Shown: positions 9,842 to 17,558 of the stretch, piece after piece
Layout of the letters: the number at the start of each line of letters is the position of its first letter
How positions within the stretch are numbered: the first letter of the stretch is position 1
DNA from: Rhizopus sp. PT2906
Taxonomy: Eukaryota > Mucoromycota > Mucoromycetes > Mucorales > Rhizopodaceae
DNA length: 17,558 bases
Reading direction: 5' to 3'
NCBI GenBank assembly: GCA_025529335.1
Contig: JAMYHX010000684.1
Span: 1 to 17,558 of the forward strand
The notes under the pieces: generated by a model
What the model was told of the DNA's origin: nothing
Seen by the model: only the letters and a program-made list of their open reading frames with translations
Database searches by the model: none
Position numbers and translations under genes: made by a program

Positions 9842-11108
9842 TTATGCAGATTTGATCTCTGCTGAAACCTTTTGTACGGTTTCGAGGTATACTCTTAAAG
9901 CTTCTGGGTCAACAGTTGGCAAGATACCGTGTCCCAAATTTGCGATATGTCTACCATCTTTACCAAACGCATGTACCATGCGAGTAGCAATCTCTCGGAT
10001 AGCATCAAATCCTCCATATAAAACATTGGGATCCATATTACCTTGTAAGGCAACTTTATCCTTCGTCACTTTGCGAGCATACACAGGATCAACCGTCCAA
10101 TCAAGTGAAACAACTTCATAACCCGATTCTGATAAATCTTCAAGGGCATACCATGACCCTTTGGCAAAGATGGTCATTGGCACTTGATTGTCCTCACCCA
10201 GCTGTTCTTTCACTCTTTTAGAAATCTGTCGAATATACGGAAGAGAATATTCCTTGAAATCTTGAGGAGAGAGTTCGCCACCCCATGATTCAAACACTTG
10301 AAGCATCTGTTGGACATAGAATGAGATGATGATCTACCGATTTCCTTTCTTTTTTTTTTTTTACCTGAGCACCTGCTTTTACTTGACCCACCAAAAATTC
10401 AACAGCGATATCAGTAATACGTTGTAACAAATCATGCGATTCCTTGGGGTATTTCCACAACCAACTCTTTGCCTTTGACAGTGTCTTACTTCCTCCGCCT
10501 TCGATCATGTACGCCATTAATGTCCAAGGAGCACCGATGAAGCCAAACAAGGGAACACGACCTTCCAATTTATGACGAGTGAGAGTGATTGCTTTATAGA
10601 CATATCCCAATTCCTTCTCGACATCCACCTTTTCTGTCAAGCGAGAAAAATCGGCGGGCGTTTCCAAGGGTGCGGGAAACACAGGACCCTTGCCTGCGAC
10701 CATTTGTACTTCTAAACCCATTGCTTGAGGAATAACCAGAATGTCTGAAAAGATAATCGACGCGTCCAAAAGTGTGCCGTAACGGTCAATAGGCTGAAGT
10801 GTCAACTCACAGGCAAGTTCAGGGGTGCGACAAATTTCAAAAAAGCTGTGGTTCTTTCTGACTTCTTGGAATTCTATATTGACATAAGATATTCGTTCTT
10901 CTTTTTTGAAGCAATGGCATTGTTAGTTACCTGGTAAATATCGACCTGCTTGTCTCATAATCCATATGGGTGTTCGTTCTACCTTTTCGCCTATTGTCCG
11001 TATGAGTATTTAAAGTATAAGCATAGATCTACATTTACCTCGAGAAACACGAAGGATAAGATCATTTTTGAGTGGTGGAAAGTTTTCTGGTTTGAACAAG
11101 TCAGTCAT
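9842..11108 (-). CDS. HEM12: Uroporphyrinogen decarboxylase
   Basis: Four exons on the minus strand, in transcript order: 11108-11039, 10990-10931, 10873-10365, 10306-9842. They give 367 aa, close to yeast Hem12. The enzyme removes four carboxyl groups from uroporphyrinogen III to form coproporphyrinogen III in cytosolic heme synthesis. Visible family marks: PPLKNDLILR near the N-terminus; GEKVERTPIWIMRQAGRYLP (24-43), carrying Arg36 and Arg40 that contact substrate carboxylates; SIIFSDILVIPQAMG with the catalytic Asp87; FGFIGAPWTLMAYM; VFESWGGELS; FAKGSWYAL; and NLGHGILP with His339. Choosing the acceptor at 10991 restores the conserved GEKVER segment exactly. The start at 11108 follows a pyrimidine-rich stretch. 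The upstream region is shared with the divergent gene at 11574. Confidence 0.97.
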
Positions 11109-11573
11109 TATAAAAGAATAGGAAAAAAAAGGGAATAAAGAAAAACAAAAATGTTGTTCACCCTTTATTGGGTCAATAAAGCTTACTCAGTGGCTTTTTA
11201 TATGGGTGGTCTGGTATTTAATCGCCGCTACTGTGCTCATCATCAAATTGACCCAAGACAATACGATCCGATGCAATATTTGATCAATGTTCTCCTGGTT
11301 GTCATACTCGGTCTTTATATTGATATGGAGCGCATATCAACCACTCATCTTATAGCATCTAATTGAGTCTACTGTCGCATTATGTTGTTCTTTGTCTTTT
11401 TTTTTGGAAAAACATTACTAGTATATACGCGTGTGTATACCTGTATGTCTTTTGCCCATGAAAGCGATCATCCTATTAAGCTATACGAGAGCAGAGACAG
11501 CTCATTGACTATTTGTGACAATGACAACTTTTTTAATAACCCGACATTTTTTTTTTCTTTTTCCAGTTAAACA
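11109..11573. other. Divergent promoter region between UroD and the unknown gene
   Basis: This 465-base gap must hold both promoters. Next to UroD, the minus strand is pyrimidine-rich up to the ATG. An ACGCGT palindrome (11427-11432), identical to the yeast MluI cell-cycle box core, lies about 140 bases before the ATG at 11574. A T-rich tract ending in TTTTTCCAG comes just before that ATG and could also be a 5'-UTR intron acceptor. Open frames 11151-11366 and 11382-11570 lie here. The first could encode a short hydrophobic peptide, but it starts only 42 bases from the UroD ATG and has no recognisable motif, so I do not call it a gene. Confidence 0.45.
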
Positions 11574-12662
11574 ATGAGCAGAAGGGAACGTCACGATCAC
11601 AATGATGACGAAAAAAGATACAAACGATCAAAGCATTCAAGTTCAAGCAAAGTGACTATAGACCGTAAGATCAAGTCTTTGTGATACCTTTCAGCGAGTT
11701 GAAGATCAGTTGGGTTTTTACACCATGCATAATTTTTCTTTTTGTTTAGCTATTGATGAAGACGATTACTATGAAAAGTCAGCCGAGTTCAGACTATGGT
11801 TAAGAGAGCATAAAGATGTATATTTCACAGACTTGAGCTCAAAAGAGGCAAGACGATACTTTAAAAAATTCGTCAAGAGGTGGAATAGGCATGAATTGGA
11901 AGGTAACATATATACCTTGTTTTTCTTTTTTAAAAAAAAAAAGCGTTAACAACAAAATATAGACAAGTACTATAAGGGCATGAATTCTTCACAACTTGAG
12001 TCGTCGGATACAACAAATTACAAGTGGTCATTTGCTGAAAAATTGGACAAGTTTGAGATGGATAGCGTACGTGACTCGGTAGACAGTATGACGGGCCAGA
12101 GTCGTGGAGAGGATAGGATGAGTAGAGGTCAAAGAAGAAATGTGGGTCCTAGCTTGCCTGATGCATTTGGTAACTGCGAATAGTGGATAATGCATTATGT
12201 TAACTTTTATTTTAGAAAAGGAAGAAGAGTACGAAAGAAGACAAGCAGAGCGTAAATATGAAGCAAAGAAAAGAAAGGAGAGAAGAGAGATGATGCTTGA
12301 TGAAGTTGCACCACGAGAGGTGGGCCGTGAGGCACAGTTGTTGAAAAAGAGAGCCTTGAATGCCTATCATAAACGTGAAAGAAGCCCTGATGTAGAACTA
12401 AGTGAAGCAGACTTGATGGGTGGCGATGATTTTCAAGCAATGTAAGTCTAAACTTGCCAAAAAAGAATGCGAGAAAAGTTGTTCATATGTTCATGTTAGG
12501 TTGGCAGCAGAGCGACGACGTAAAGAGCAAAGAGAAGCACGTAGAGCAGAAAAGCGTGCTCCTATATTAAACAAGATGGAGGAATATAAAGCCAAAGAGA
12601 GTGCTACGATGGAAATGTTCAAGAAGATGGCTGAAGAACAGAGAAGAAGAGGAAACTTTTAA
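11574..12662 (+). CDS. Conserved charged coiled-coil protein, function unknown
   Basis: Five exons (11574-11664, 11750-11902, 11963-12169, 12216-12441, 12500-12662) join in frame to 279 aa. Residues 1-30 are basic and serine-rich, like a nuclear localisation or RS-like tail. Residues 33-87 form a compact block that looks like a conserved domain: DEDDYYEKSAEFRLWL, then YFTDLSSKEARRYFKKF, then RWN and DKYYKG. A linker follows with RRNVGPSLPDAF (about 139-150). Residues 151-279 are almost entirely Lys, Arg, Glu and Ala, a predicted long helical coiled coil ending EEQRRRGNF. I recall similar WL-YF-ARRYF-WN blocks in uncharacterised nuclear or splicing-linked eukaryotic proteins, but I cannot name the family. 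The first intron (85 nt) is the longest in the window. ATTAAA at 12697-12702 may be its poly(A) signal. The gene model is sound; the function is not known. Confidence 0.82.
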
Positions 12663-12670
12663 AAGAAGCT

Positions 12671-12676
12671 TTTATT
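12671..12676 (-). terminator. Poly(A) signal of CTU1
   Basis: TTTATT on the plus strand gives AATAAA on the minus strand, 28 bases past the CTU1 stop. Cleavage 10-30 nt further on would fall inside the last coding exon of the convergent gene. Confidence 0.45.
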
Positions 12677-12703
12677 ATACACACACATATATATATATTA
12701 AAT

Positions 12704-14066
12704 CTACCAGGCCATATCTTTTTTATCTAGCTTTGCATCATGTAAAATACCACCAGGGACACGAGGTGGCGGTGTATATACCTCTTTTGGATCACGGGGC
12801 TGTATCATCTCTAATTCCTTTTCTTCGACTTTAATTTCTGAGAAATGCTTTACTCTAAGCACAGTTGGATCTAATTCTCCTGCTTTTTCAATTTGTTCTT
12901 TTTGCTATGATTAAATTGTGAGTTACATCATTTCACACATGTATCAAAAGAAATCACTTACTGCCTTTGATTGCTTGCCAATACCCATCTGTGGTAATCC
13001 ACGGTTAAGACCCTCCAAGAGCATACATGCTTTACATATAGAATTAGAAGACATGTACCCACAACGAGTACAGGTCATGGAAGTTGGCATCTTTGTATCT
13101 GATTTGATTTCAAATGCTTCACCAGAATGTATAATGTCTAATAGAAAAGTGTGTTATGTATAAACAATTATTGAAAATAATCATAGTTACCTATAATAGC
13201 ACTAGGTCTGACTGACTCGAGGTCTTTCAAAAACGTACGAGCGTATCCACGATAGGCATTAGGCGAGTATATACATTCGGTAGAAAAGTAATCAAGCTTT
13301 TTAAAGTAGGCATACATGACGATCTCTTTCTCATATGTATACTTGAATGGCTTTGATCGCTTGATTTCGCTTTCACCTTGAGTAACAATTTCTGTACATC
13401 TTCCTAATCTAGCAATATCACCACGGAAGACTAATAATGTGTGACTATATGTATATTTGAAAGATTTCTTTTACTTACTGTTCATCAATATAGTTTCTGC
13501 TATATCATCTGCATTATGACCTGTCACGATATGTTTAATTCCCAACATGGCTGAACCTCGATCCAGCGCCTGTCGTCTAAATACACCACAGTAAGTGCAA
13601 TTGTTCTTCCTTCCCACTTCGCTCACAATTTCATCCATACTCCAACCATAAAGTTCTTGATATGAGACTATTTTTAAGGGAAGTTCATATTGTTGCTGGT
13701 TGCGCTTTACTGTTTCAAGGGAGTCGTCTCTGTAGCCTGTGATACCTTCGTCGACAGATAATAAATATAGATCCAGTCCGTAATCGTACCGATCATTCAA
13801 CGTTTTCATAACATGAGCCAAGACAGTTGAATCTGGAGTTATATTTAGTATTATACATATAATTTCCCTCTTTATTGCATACCCTTTCCGCCACTTGCCC
13901 CAATAGCAACCTTTTCTCCTCTTTTAAACAGTTGGGTATCTTGAATCGTATGGTGAATCTCGGTTTCAAAGACATAAAAAAAGCATTCTTGACAAATCTG
14001 TTGCCCAGTCTTGGGTCGTTTCAATACTGCTCTGTTTTTTGCACAAAGAACACATAGTTTGACCAT
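12704..14066 (-). CDS. CTU1: Cytoplasmic tRNA 2-thiolation protein 1
   Basis: Five exons on the minus strand, in transcript order: 14066-13883, 13832-13479, 13430-13191, 13137-12962, 12904-12704. They give 384 aa. CTU1 (yeast Ncs6) with CTU2 adenylates and thiolates wobble U34 of tRNA-Lys, -Glu and -Gln, taking sulfur from Urm1 in the cytosol. Visible: an N-terminal zinc-finger pair CVLC (5-8) and CQEC (25-28); the ATP pyrophosphatase loop SGGKDS (58-63); LSVDEGITGYRDDS (86-99); the CTYC motif (140-143); TGHNADD (165-171); a further conserved Cys191 after FRGD; KRSKPFKY; LDYFSTEC; and a C-terminal zinc ribbon with Cys282, 285, 294 and 297 followed by LLEGLNRGLP. These all match the family. 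The tail (about 318-384) is a charged extension ending in DKKDMAW. Exon 2 joins to exon 3 inside the conserved N-x-x-RGD segment. An in-frame upstream ATG at 14117 is rejected because the family begins close to the first CxxC. Confidence 0.97.
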
Positions 14067-14440
14067 GTTTGGGACTTTTTTTTTTTTCAAAAAAAAAAAA
14101 ATGAAAGAGCCACACACAAAAAAAAATTTGGCTCACTTTAGAAAAAAAATCGGGGTATCAATTGTTTGTCGTTCCTAGTAAAACTTCATCACAAATTCAA
14201 ATAATTCTAGATCATAATTCTTCACAAGGATCGTTGTCATGCTCAATGAGAGGCTTCCAATAAATCTCTTTGTTGATTTATGGTTGACGTTTTCCGTACA
14301 ACTGACGTCTTGTTCTCTCAGACATTTGAACTTTTTGATATAGTGTACATCGATTGTTTTATATTATCAAAAAGACAGATCAATACTTTTAAGACTCTTT
14401 TATTCGATAATATAAAACTCCCGTTAAAAGGGTATTTATC
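14067..14440. other. Upstream region of CTU1 with inverted repeats
   Basis: No gene seen. T and A homopolymers (about 14079-14100) lie just before the CTU1 start. GAGCCA and TGGCTC (about 14107-14134) could form a small hairpin in the CTU1 leader. Two overlapping inverted repeats lie at 14331-14418 and are described separately. The open frame 14280-14474 runs into the minisatellite and has no motif. Confidence 0.45.
14331..14418. repeat. Two overlapping inverted repeats
   Basis: CTTTTTGATA (14331-14340) is the exact reverse complement of TATCAAAAAG (14365-14374). GTTTTATATTATC (14356-14368) is the exact reverse complement of GATAATATAAAAC (14406-14418). The second arm of the first pair overlaps the first arm of the second by four bases, so the two stems cannot form fully together. 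Function unknown; the arms are AT-rich. Confidence 0.6.
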
Positions 14441-15052
14441 TTTTGGAAGGGCCTTTTGGAAGGACCGATTATGACTTTTTTACATTTTGGAAGGACCGAT
14501 TATGACTTTTTCACATTTTGGAAGGACCAATTATGACTTTTCTACATTTTGGAAGGACCAATTATGACTTTTTCACCTTTTGGAAGGACCAATTATGACT
14601 TTTTTACATTTTGGAAGGACCAATTATGACTTTTTTACATTTTGGAAGGACCAATTATGACTTTTCTACATTTTGGAAGGACCAATTATGACTTTTTTAC
14701 ATTTTGGAAGGACCAATTATGACTTTTTCACATTTTGGAAGGACCAATTATGACTTTTTCACCTTTTGGAAGGACCTTTTGGAAGGACCAATTATGACTT
14801 TTCTACATTTTGGAAGGACCAATTATGACTTTTTCACATTTTGGAAGGACCGATTATGACTTTTCTACATTTTGGAAGGACCAATTATGACTTTTTCACC
14901 TTTTGGAAGGACCAATTATGACTTTTTTACATTTTGGAAGGACCAATTATGACTTTTTTATTTTTTGGAAGGACCTTTTGGAAGGACCAATTATGACTTT
15001 TTCACCTTTTGGAAGGACCTTTTGGAAGGACCAATTATGACTTTTTTCACAT
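14441..15052. repeat. 31-bp minisatellite, 18 full units plus four 13-bp partial units
   Basis: The unit begins TTTTGGAAGGACCAATTATG and ends in a short T-rich variable tail (ACTTTTTTACA or variants). I count 18 full copies. A leading 13-base partial copy (14441-14453) and three internal 13-base partial copies of TTTTGGAAGGACC give 22 elements in all. Copies differ at only a few sites: CAATT or CGATT in the middle, and tails TTTTTTACA, TTTTTCACA, TTTTCTACA or TTTTTCACC. A 31-base unit does not keep reading frame, so the array is not coding. There are no unique spacers, so it is not a CRISPR array. It lies between CTU1 and a retroelement remnant. Confidence 0.97.
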
Positions 15053-15059
15053 TTAAATT

Positions 15060-15516
15060 TGTATTCATTGTTAGTTTCGACAAAAAAGCATTGGGAAGCA
15101 AAGCAAGAAAGGGTGGATCAGGTTGTAAGTCAAATGGTGGATATAATGTCATTTACAACGACTACTAGCAGCAAATTATCCACGTTGAAGTTAAGGATCC
15201 TAAAGTGGTTACGGAGGATCATATATATCAACCTGATTTTACAAAGCTCTGTAACTTGCTGAAGGATGAGATTGACCATTTGCTGTCGAAAGACTGCCCT
15301 AACGAAATTCCAGTCTTTGGAATGCTTATTAGGGATTATCAAACAGTGGGCGAAATACAAAGCCTTTTTTATAGAAATCACGAGGTCGCAGCTCCCACAA
15401 CCAAGACCAACCGACCTCAAACTCTTAGTCCACTCAACCCAGTCAGTAGCCCATACAACACCATCTCCATCGCCATCACCACCCGAGACTCGACAAGTAC
15501 AGCAAAATTCACATAA
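15060..15516 (+). pseudogene. Gag-like fragment of the retroelement (tentative)
   Basis: One frame is open through most of this interval apart from a TAG at 15166-15168. It has protein-like composition, with KDPKVVTEDHIYQPDF and a helical KLCNLLKDEIDHLLSKD segment, then a Pro/Thr/Ser-rich tail. No zinc knuckle or known gag motif is visible. Its position directly before the reverse transcriptase is the only reason to call it gag-like. It could equally be a piece of an unrelated gene. Confidence 0.3.
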
Positions 15517-15572
15517 CCATCACACCATCTCAACAGATAGTGTATGATCAGTGTCAGTGATACAACAAGGTC

Positions 15573-16959
15573 TACCAGTGCCGCTCATTAGCCTTCAGGG
15601 TTAAGTGTAACATCTCAATTGCTCACCAAGCTGATGCGGTATGCCATCAAACCACTCAGAAAGAAAGGGATCCGTTTGGTATTTTATTTAGACGATATTT
15701 GCATTTTGGCGAATACAACGAAAGAGATGATCTCTGTTTGCCTGCAAGTGACAGAACATTTAAGGACATTAGGTTTTTTAATAAACACAAAAAAGAGTTC
15801 TTTTATTCCGTCCCATACCCAAGAGTTCTTAGGATTTTTGTTCAATATAAAAACGATGCGAATTCAGATCCCTTCAAAGAAAATTCAAAAACTAAAATCA
15901 AGGATATCCCAACTTCAACTTTCGCAGACTCCAAAGTCATGCTGATGGATAGCGAGCTTACTGGGAAAGGATGCCTCAATGGTCCCAGCCATTGGCTATG
16001 TTTTGTTGCATATAGCAAGATGCCTTGATAGGTCGTCAAACAACTGAGAAGCGAAATGTATACTTTCCAAACAGAGTCAGATGGAGTTATCTTGGTGGAA
16101 GGAATGGATCGAGAGGAAAAACGGACTGCTTATACAGAAGGGCGAATCCTGTCAACTAGCCGTGACTATATGGGTTAATGCCCCCGACAGCGACTGGGGA
16201 GTGCATTCTTCTTACGTGACGACGAATGGTTTTTGGAGCCAAGACAAGTGAACACTTACCATCAATTCAAGAGAACCGCCAACAATTATTTTTGTTCTAC
16301 AGCTACACGTCAAAAGATTCAAAAACTCAACCATTCGAATTTTTTCAGACAACATCACCGCCATAAAATATGTCAGCAAACCAGGAGAAACAGCATCAGA
16401 GCATTTGCAAGATGTGACTATACAATTACACGAATTACGCAACAAATATCAGCTAGATCCACATGTACTTCACATTCCAGGCATATTGAATATCCAAGCA
16501 GACAAACTCAGCCGAAATATGTTACCGCCCTACGAATGGACATTACCCAGACGTTGGTTTCAACATCTACAGCACATATGGGGAAAGAGGAGAATGAAGA
16601 TAGATGCCTTCGTATCGAGAATCAATCACGGACTTCCGACTTATTGGAACCCTCGTCCAGACCCATTGGCGACAGCAACAGATGCGTTTCAACAGAATTG
16701 GTCGAACAAAGGTTTGTATTTGAATCCACCGTGGAGATTGATCCTCAAGGTAATACGATGATTATGCTCGATCAAGGTTCAAGACACGGTCCTGATCACT
16801 CCACTGTGGTCGACACTGTATTAAGGGCCAATGCTGATTAGTCTGAAATCGATCACCCCACCGATAAGACTGAAGATAAAAAGTTGGACTTTGATCGCCT
16901 GGAGGTTATCAAGCGCAAAAGGGAAGATGGAATTGCAGCAGATACTCAGGATTTCCTGA
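15573..16959 (+). pseudogene. Reverse transcriptase-RNase H of DIRS type, inactivated
   Basis: After a one-base frameshift at about 15597 (YQCRSLAF, then GLSV), one frame runs to 16959. RT: LVFYLDDICIL contains the catalytic YxDD box, followed by LGFLINTKKSS and EFLGFLF. A connecting segment reads IASLLGKDASMVPAIGYVL. RNase H: DSDWGVHSS, INSRE, IFSDN, and ADKLSRN retain the acidic residues. The C-terminal block reads DAFVSRINHGLPTYWNPRPD, then ATDAFQQNW and NPPWRLI, and ends VLITPLWS and AWRLS. In-frame stops are TGA at 15943, 16045, 16249 and 16759, and TAA at 16822; the frame ends with TGA at 16957. The upstream RT block carrying the first catalytic Asp is absent. The YLDD context and the downstream DAF/PDP/PPW blocks match DIRS rather than Ty3 or LINE elements. 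Confidence 0.8.
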
Positions 16960-17057
16960 ATCAACAAATACGACCTAGAACGAGCAGATCATATGGATAT
17001 GAATGGCATGTTTTGTTAACTAGTGCCATAACAATCAGTCGCCAAAGTGAACAATGA
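16842..17057 (+). pseudogene. Tyrosine-recombinase N-terminal fragment (tentative)
   Basis: In a frame different from the RNase H and overlapping its end, DFLNQQIRPRTSRSYGYEW resembles the SAM-like N-terminal core of DIRS tyrosine recombinases, where the pattern is helix, RPST-x-x-x-Y-x-x-x-W. The frame ends with TGA at 17055-17057. Another frame then stays open through RPNNLLNHIKQWWNSNQ (to 17124). No catalytic Arg, His or Tyr of the recombinase is visible, so only the DNA-binding beginning remains, if the call is right. Confidence 0.45.
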
Positions 17058-17160
17058 ATATGTGGTGGCCACCCGCCCTAACAACTTACTTAATCATATC
17101 AAGCAATGGTGGAACTCTAATCAGTAGACTTCAAATTACTCTCCCAAAAAAATTGAATCG

Positions 17161-17399
17161 ATGCTTGCTAAGAGGATATGAAGAATATATGTAGTTGTGC
17201 TTTTTATTATACTGAAAAATAAAGCGGCTTTAGGAGTGTTATACCACCACATCTTCGTTGTTTATTTTGGTAACTGCCTGATTCGCGGCTGATTTGACCA
17301 TCCGTGGCACTTAAACAGTCACGCATTGGCTATTTTATAATTTCAGGTGTACACAGGCATCACTTTATTATTGAAGGACAGCTTTCTCTCATTAAAAAC
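17161..17399. other. Spacer between retroelement remnant and the last gene
   Basis: AT-rich, with AATAAA at 17218-17223. No coding or RNA signal seen. It probably contains the promoter of the gene that begins at 17400. Confidence 0.4.
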
Positions 17400-17558
17400 A
17401 TGGATCTGCGTAATCTGCTTAATCAGAATGACGAAAGCAGCAGCAGTATTGATAATAGTAACCTATCGCTTAATGATCTTCAAAGATTACTATCAGCTGG
17501 CGATAATTCAAAGTCTATTGAGAAAATTACCAATGCCACGTTTGCTTTTCCACATTCA
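17400..17558 (+). CDS. Start of an unidentified gene, truncated by window edge
   Basis: ATG at 17400, in a favourable context (TTAAAAACATGG), opens a frame with no stop for all 53 remaining codons. The peptide begins MDLRNLLNQNDESSSSID and continues with LNDLQRLLSAGD; it is rich in Ser, Asn, Asp and Leu. Short MD-x-x-LLN beginnings followed by Ser/Asn-rich sequence are common in fungal transcription regulators, but this is only an impression. No domain falls inside the window. It is too short to be picked up by a 60-codon cutoff. Confidence 0.5.
   Translation, partial: MDLRNLLNQNDESSSSIDNSNLSLNDLQRLLSAGDNSKSIEKITNATFAFPHS

Larger units (their letters stand above)
15060..17160 (+). mobile_element. 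Degenerate DIRS-like (tyrosine-recombinase) retrotransposon
   Basis: Order on the plus strand: a gag-like stretch (about 15060-15516), reverse transcriptase and RNase H (about 15573-16959), then a fragment resembling the N-terminal part of a tyrosine recombinase (16842-17057) that overlaps the RNase H frame. Overlap of the RT/RNase H and recombinase frames, no integrase and no long terminal repeats found near the ends are characteristic of the DIRS order. The 5' part of the RT (the block with its first catalytic Asp) and most of the recombinase are missing. The element therefore cannot be autonomous. Boundaries are approximate because I found no terminal repeats. Confidence 0.75.

Noticed and set aside
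11151..11366. Small open frame with a hydrophobic segment between UroD and the unknown gene
   Set aside because: It begins 42 bases from the UroD start, inside what must be promoter DNA, and has no motif. A second frame over the same bases is also hydrophobic, so composition alone explains it.
11382..11570. Open frame just before the unknown gene
   Set aside because: It consists of T-rich leader sequence (poly-Phe) ending at an intron-like acceptor; no conserved content.
14280..14474. Open frame overlapping the inverted repeats
   Set aside because: No motif, AT-rich, and it runs into the minisatellite.
14441..15052. CRISPR-like repeat array
   Set aside because: Units are head-to-tail with no unique spacers, and the genome is eukaryotic.
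14965..15168. Open frame spanning the last minisatellite units
   Set aside because: A 31-base repeat shifts frame each unit; the frame is a by-product, and only its end may belong to the gag-like stretch.
16233..16841. Long alternate-frame open stretch within the RNase H region
   Set aside because: Its product is compositionally odd, while the conserved RNase H blocks lie in the other frame; it is open by chance.

Overview
The window looks like nuclear DNA from a filamentous fungus, most likely an early-diverging Mucoromycota (Mucorales-type) species. The grounds are AT-rich intergenic DNA, short GT-AG introns (27 of them, 46 to 85 nt), pyrimidine-rich tracts just before start codons, very compact 3' ends, and a decayed DIRS-type (tyrosine-recombinase) retrotransposon. 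DIRS elements are known to be common in Mucoromycota. The organism call is inference; no rRNA or tRNA gene is present to anchor it. All gene models were built by hand, by joining exons so that frame and family motifs are kept.

Layout: (1) 1-1785 holds no gene I can support. (2) 1786-3961 (+) is an 11-exon gene for a 542-residue fusion of an alpha/beta hydrolase and a DSP-like protein tyrosine phosphatase, both with intact catalytic residues. (3) 4168-5364 (+) is a single-exon F-box/leucine-rich-repeat protein. (4) 5654-7247 (+) is cystathionine beta-synthase (3 exons, 496 aa). (5) 7998-9733 (+) is a 12-TM-type MFS transporter (5 exons, one only 11 nt). (6) 9842-11108 (-) is uroporphyrinogen decarboxylase (4 exons, 367 aa). 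(7) 11574-12662 (+) is a conserved charged coiled-coil protein of unknown function (5 exons, 279 aa). (8) 12704-14066 (-) is the tRNA thiolase CTU1/NCS6 (5 exons, 384 aa).

From about 14.3 kb the character changes. There is a pair of overlapping inverted repeats, then a 31-bp minisatellite with 18 full units (14441-15052). This abuts a degenerate DIRS-like element (about 15060-17160) with a gag-like stretch, reverse transcriptase/RNase H and an overlapping tyrosine-recombinase fragment, broken by frameshifts and mostly TGA stops. A new gene begins at 17400 and runs off the window.

The intact genes are mostly housekeeping: heme synthesis, transsulfuration, tRNA U34 thiolation and ubiquitin-ligase adaptor work. 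They do not form an obvious pathway. Two convergent pairs (MFS/UroD and the unknown gene/CTU1) are packed so tightly that their mRNA 3' ends probably overlap. The most unusual coding feature is the hydrolase-phosphatase fusion; the most unusual non-coding feature is the minisatellite beside the retroelement.
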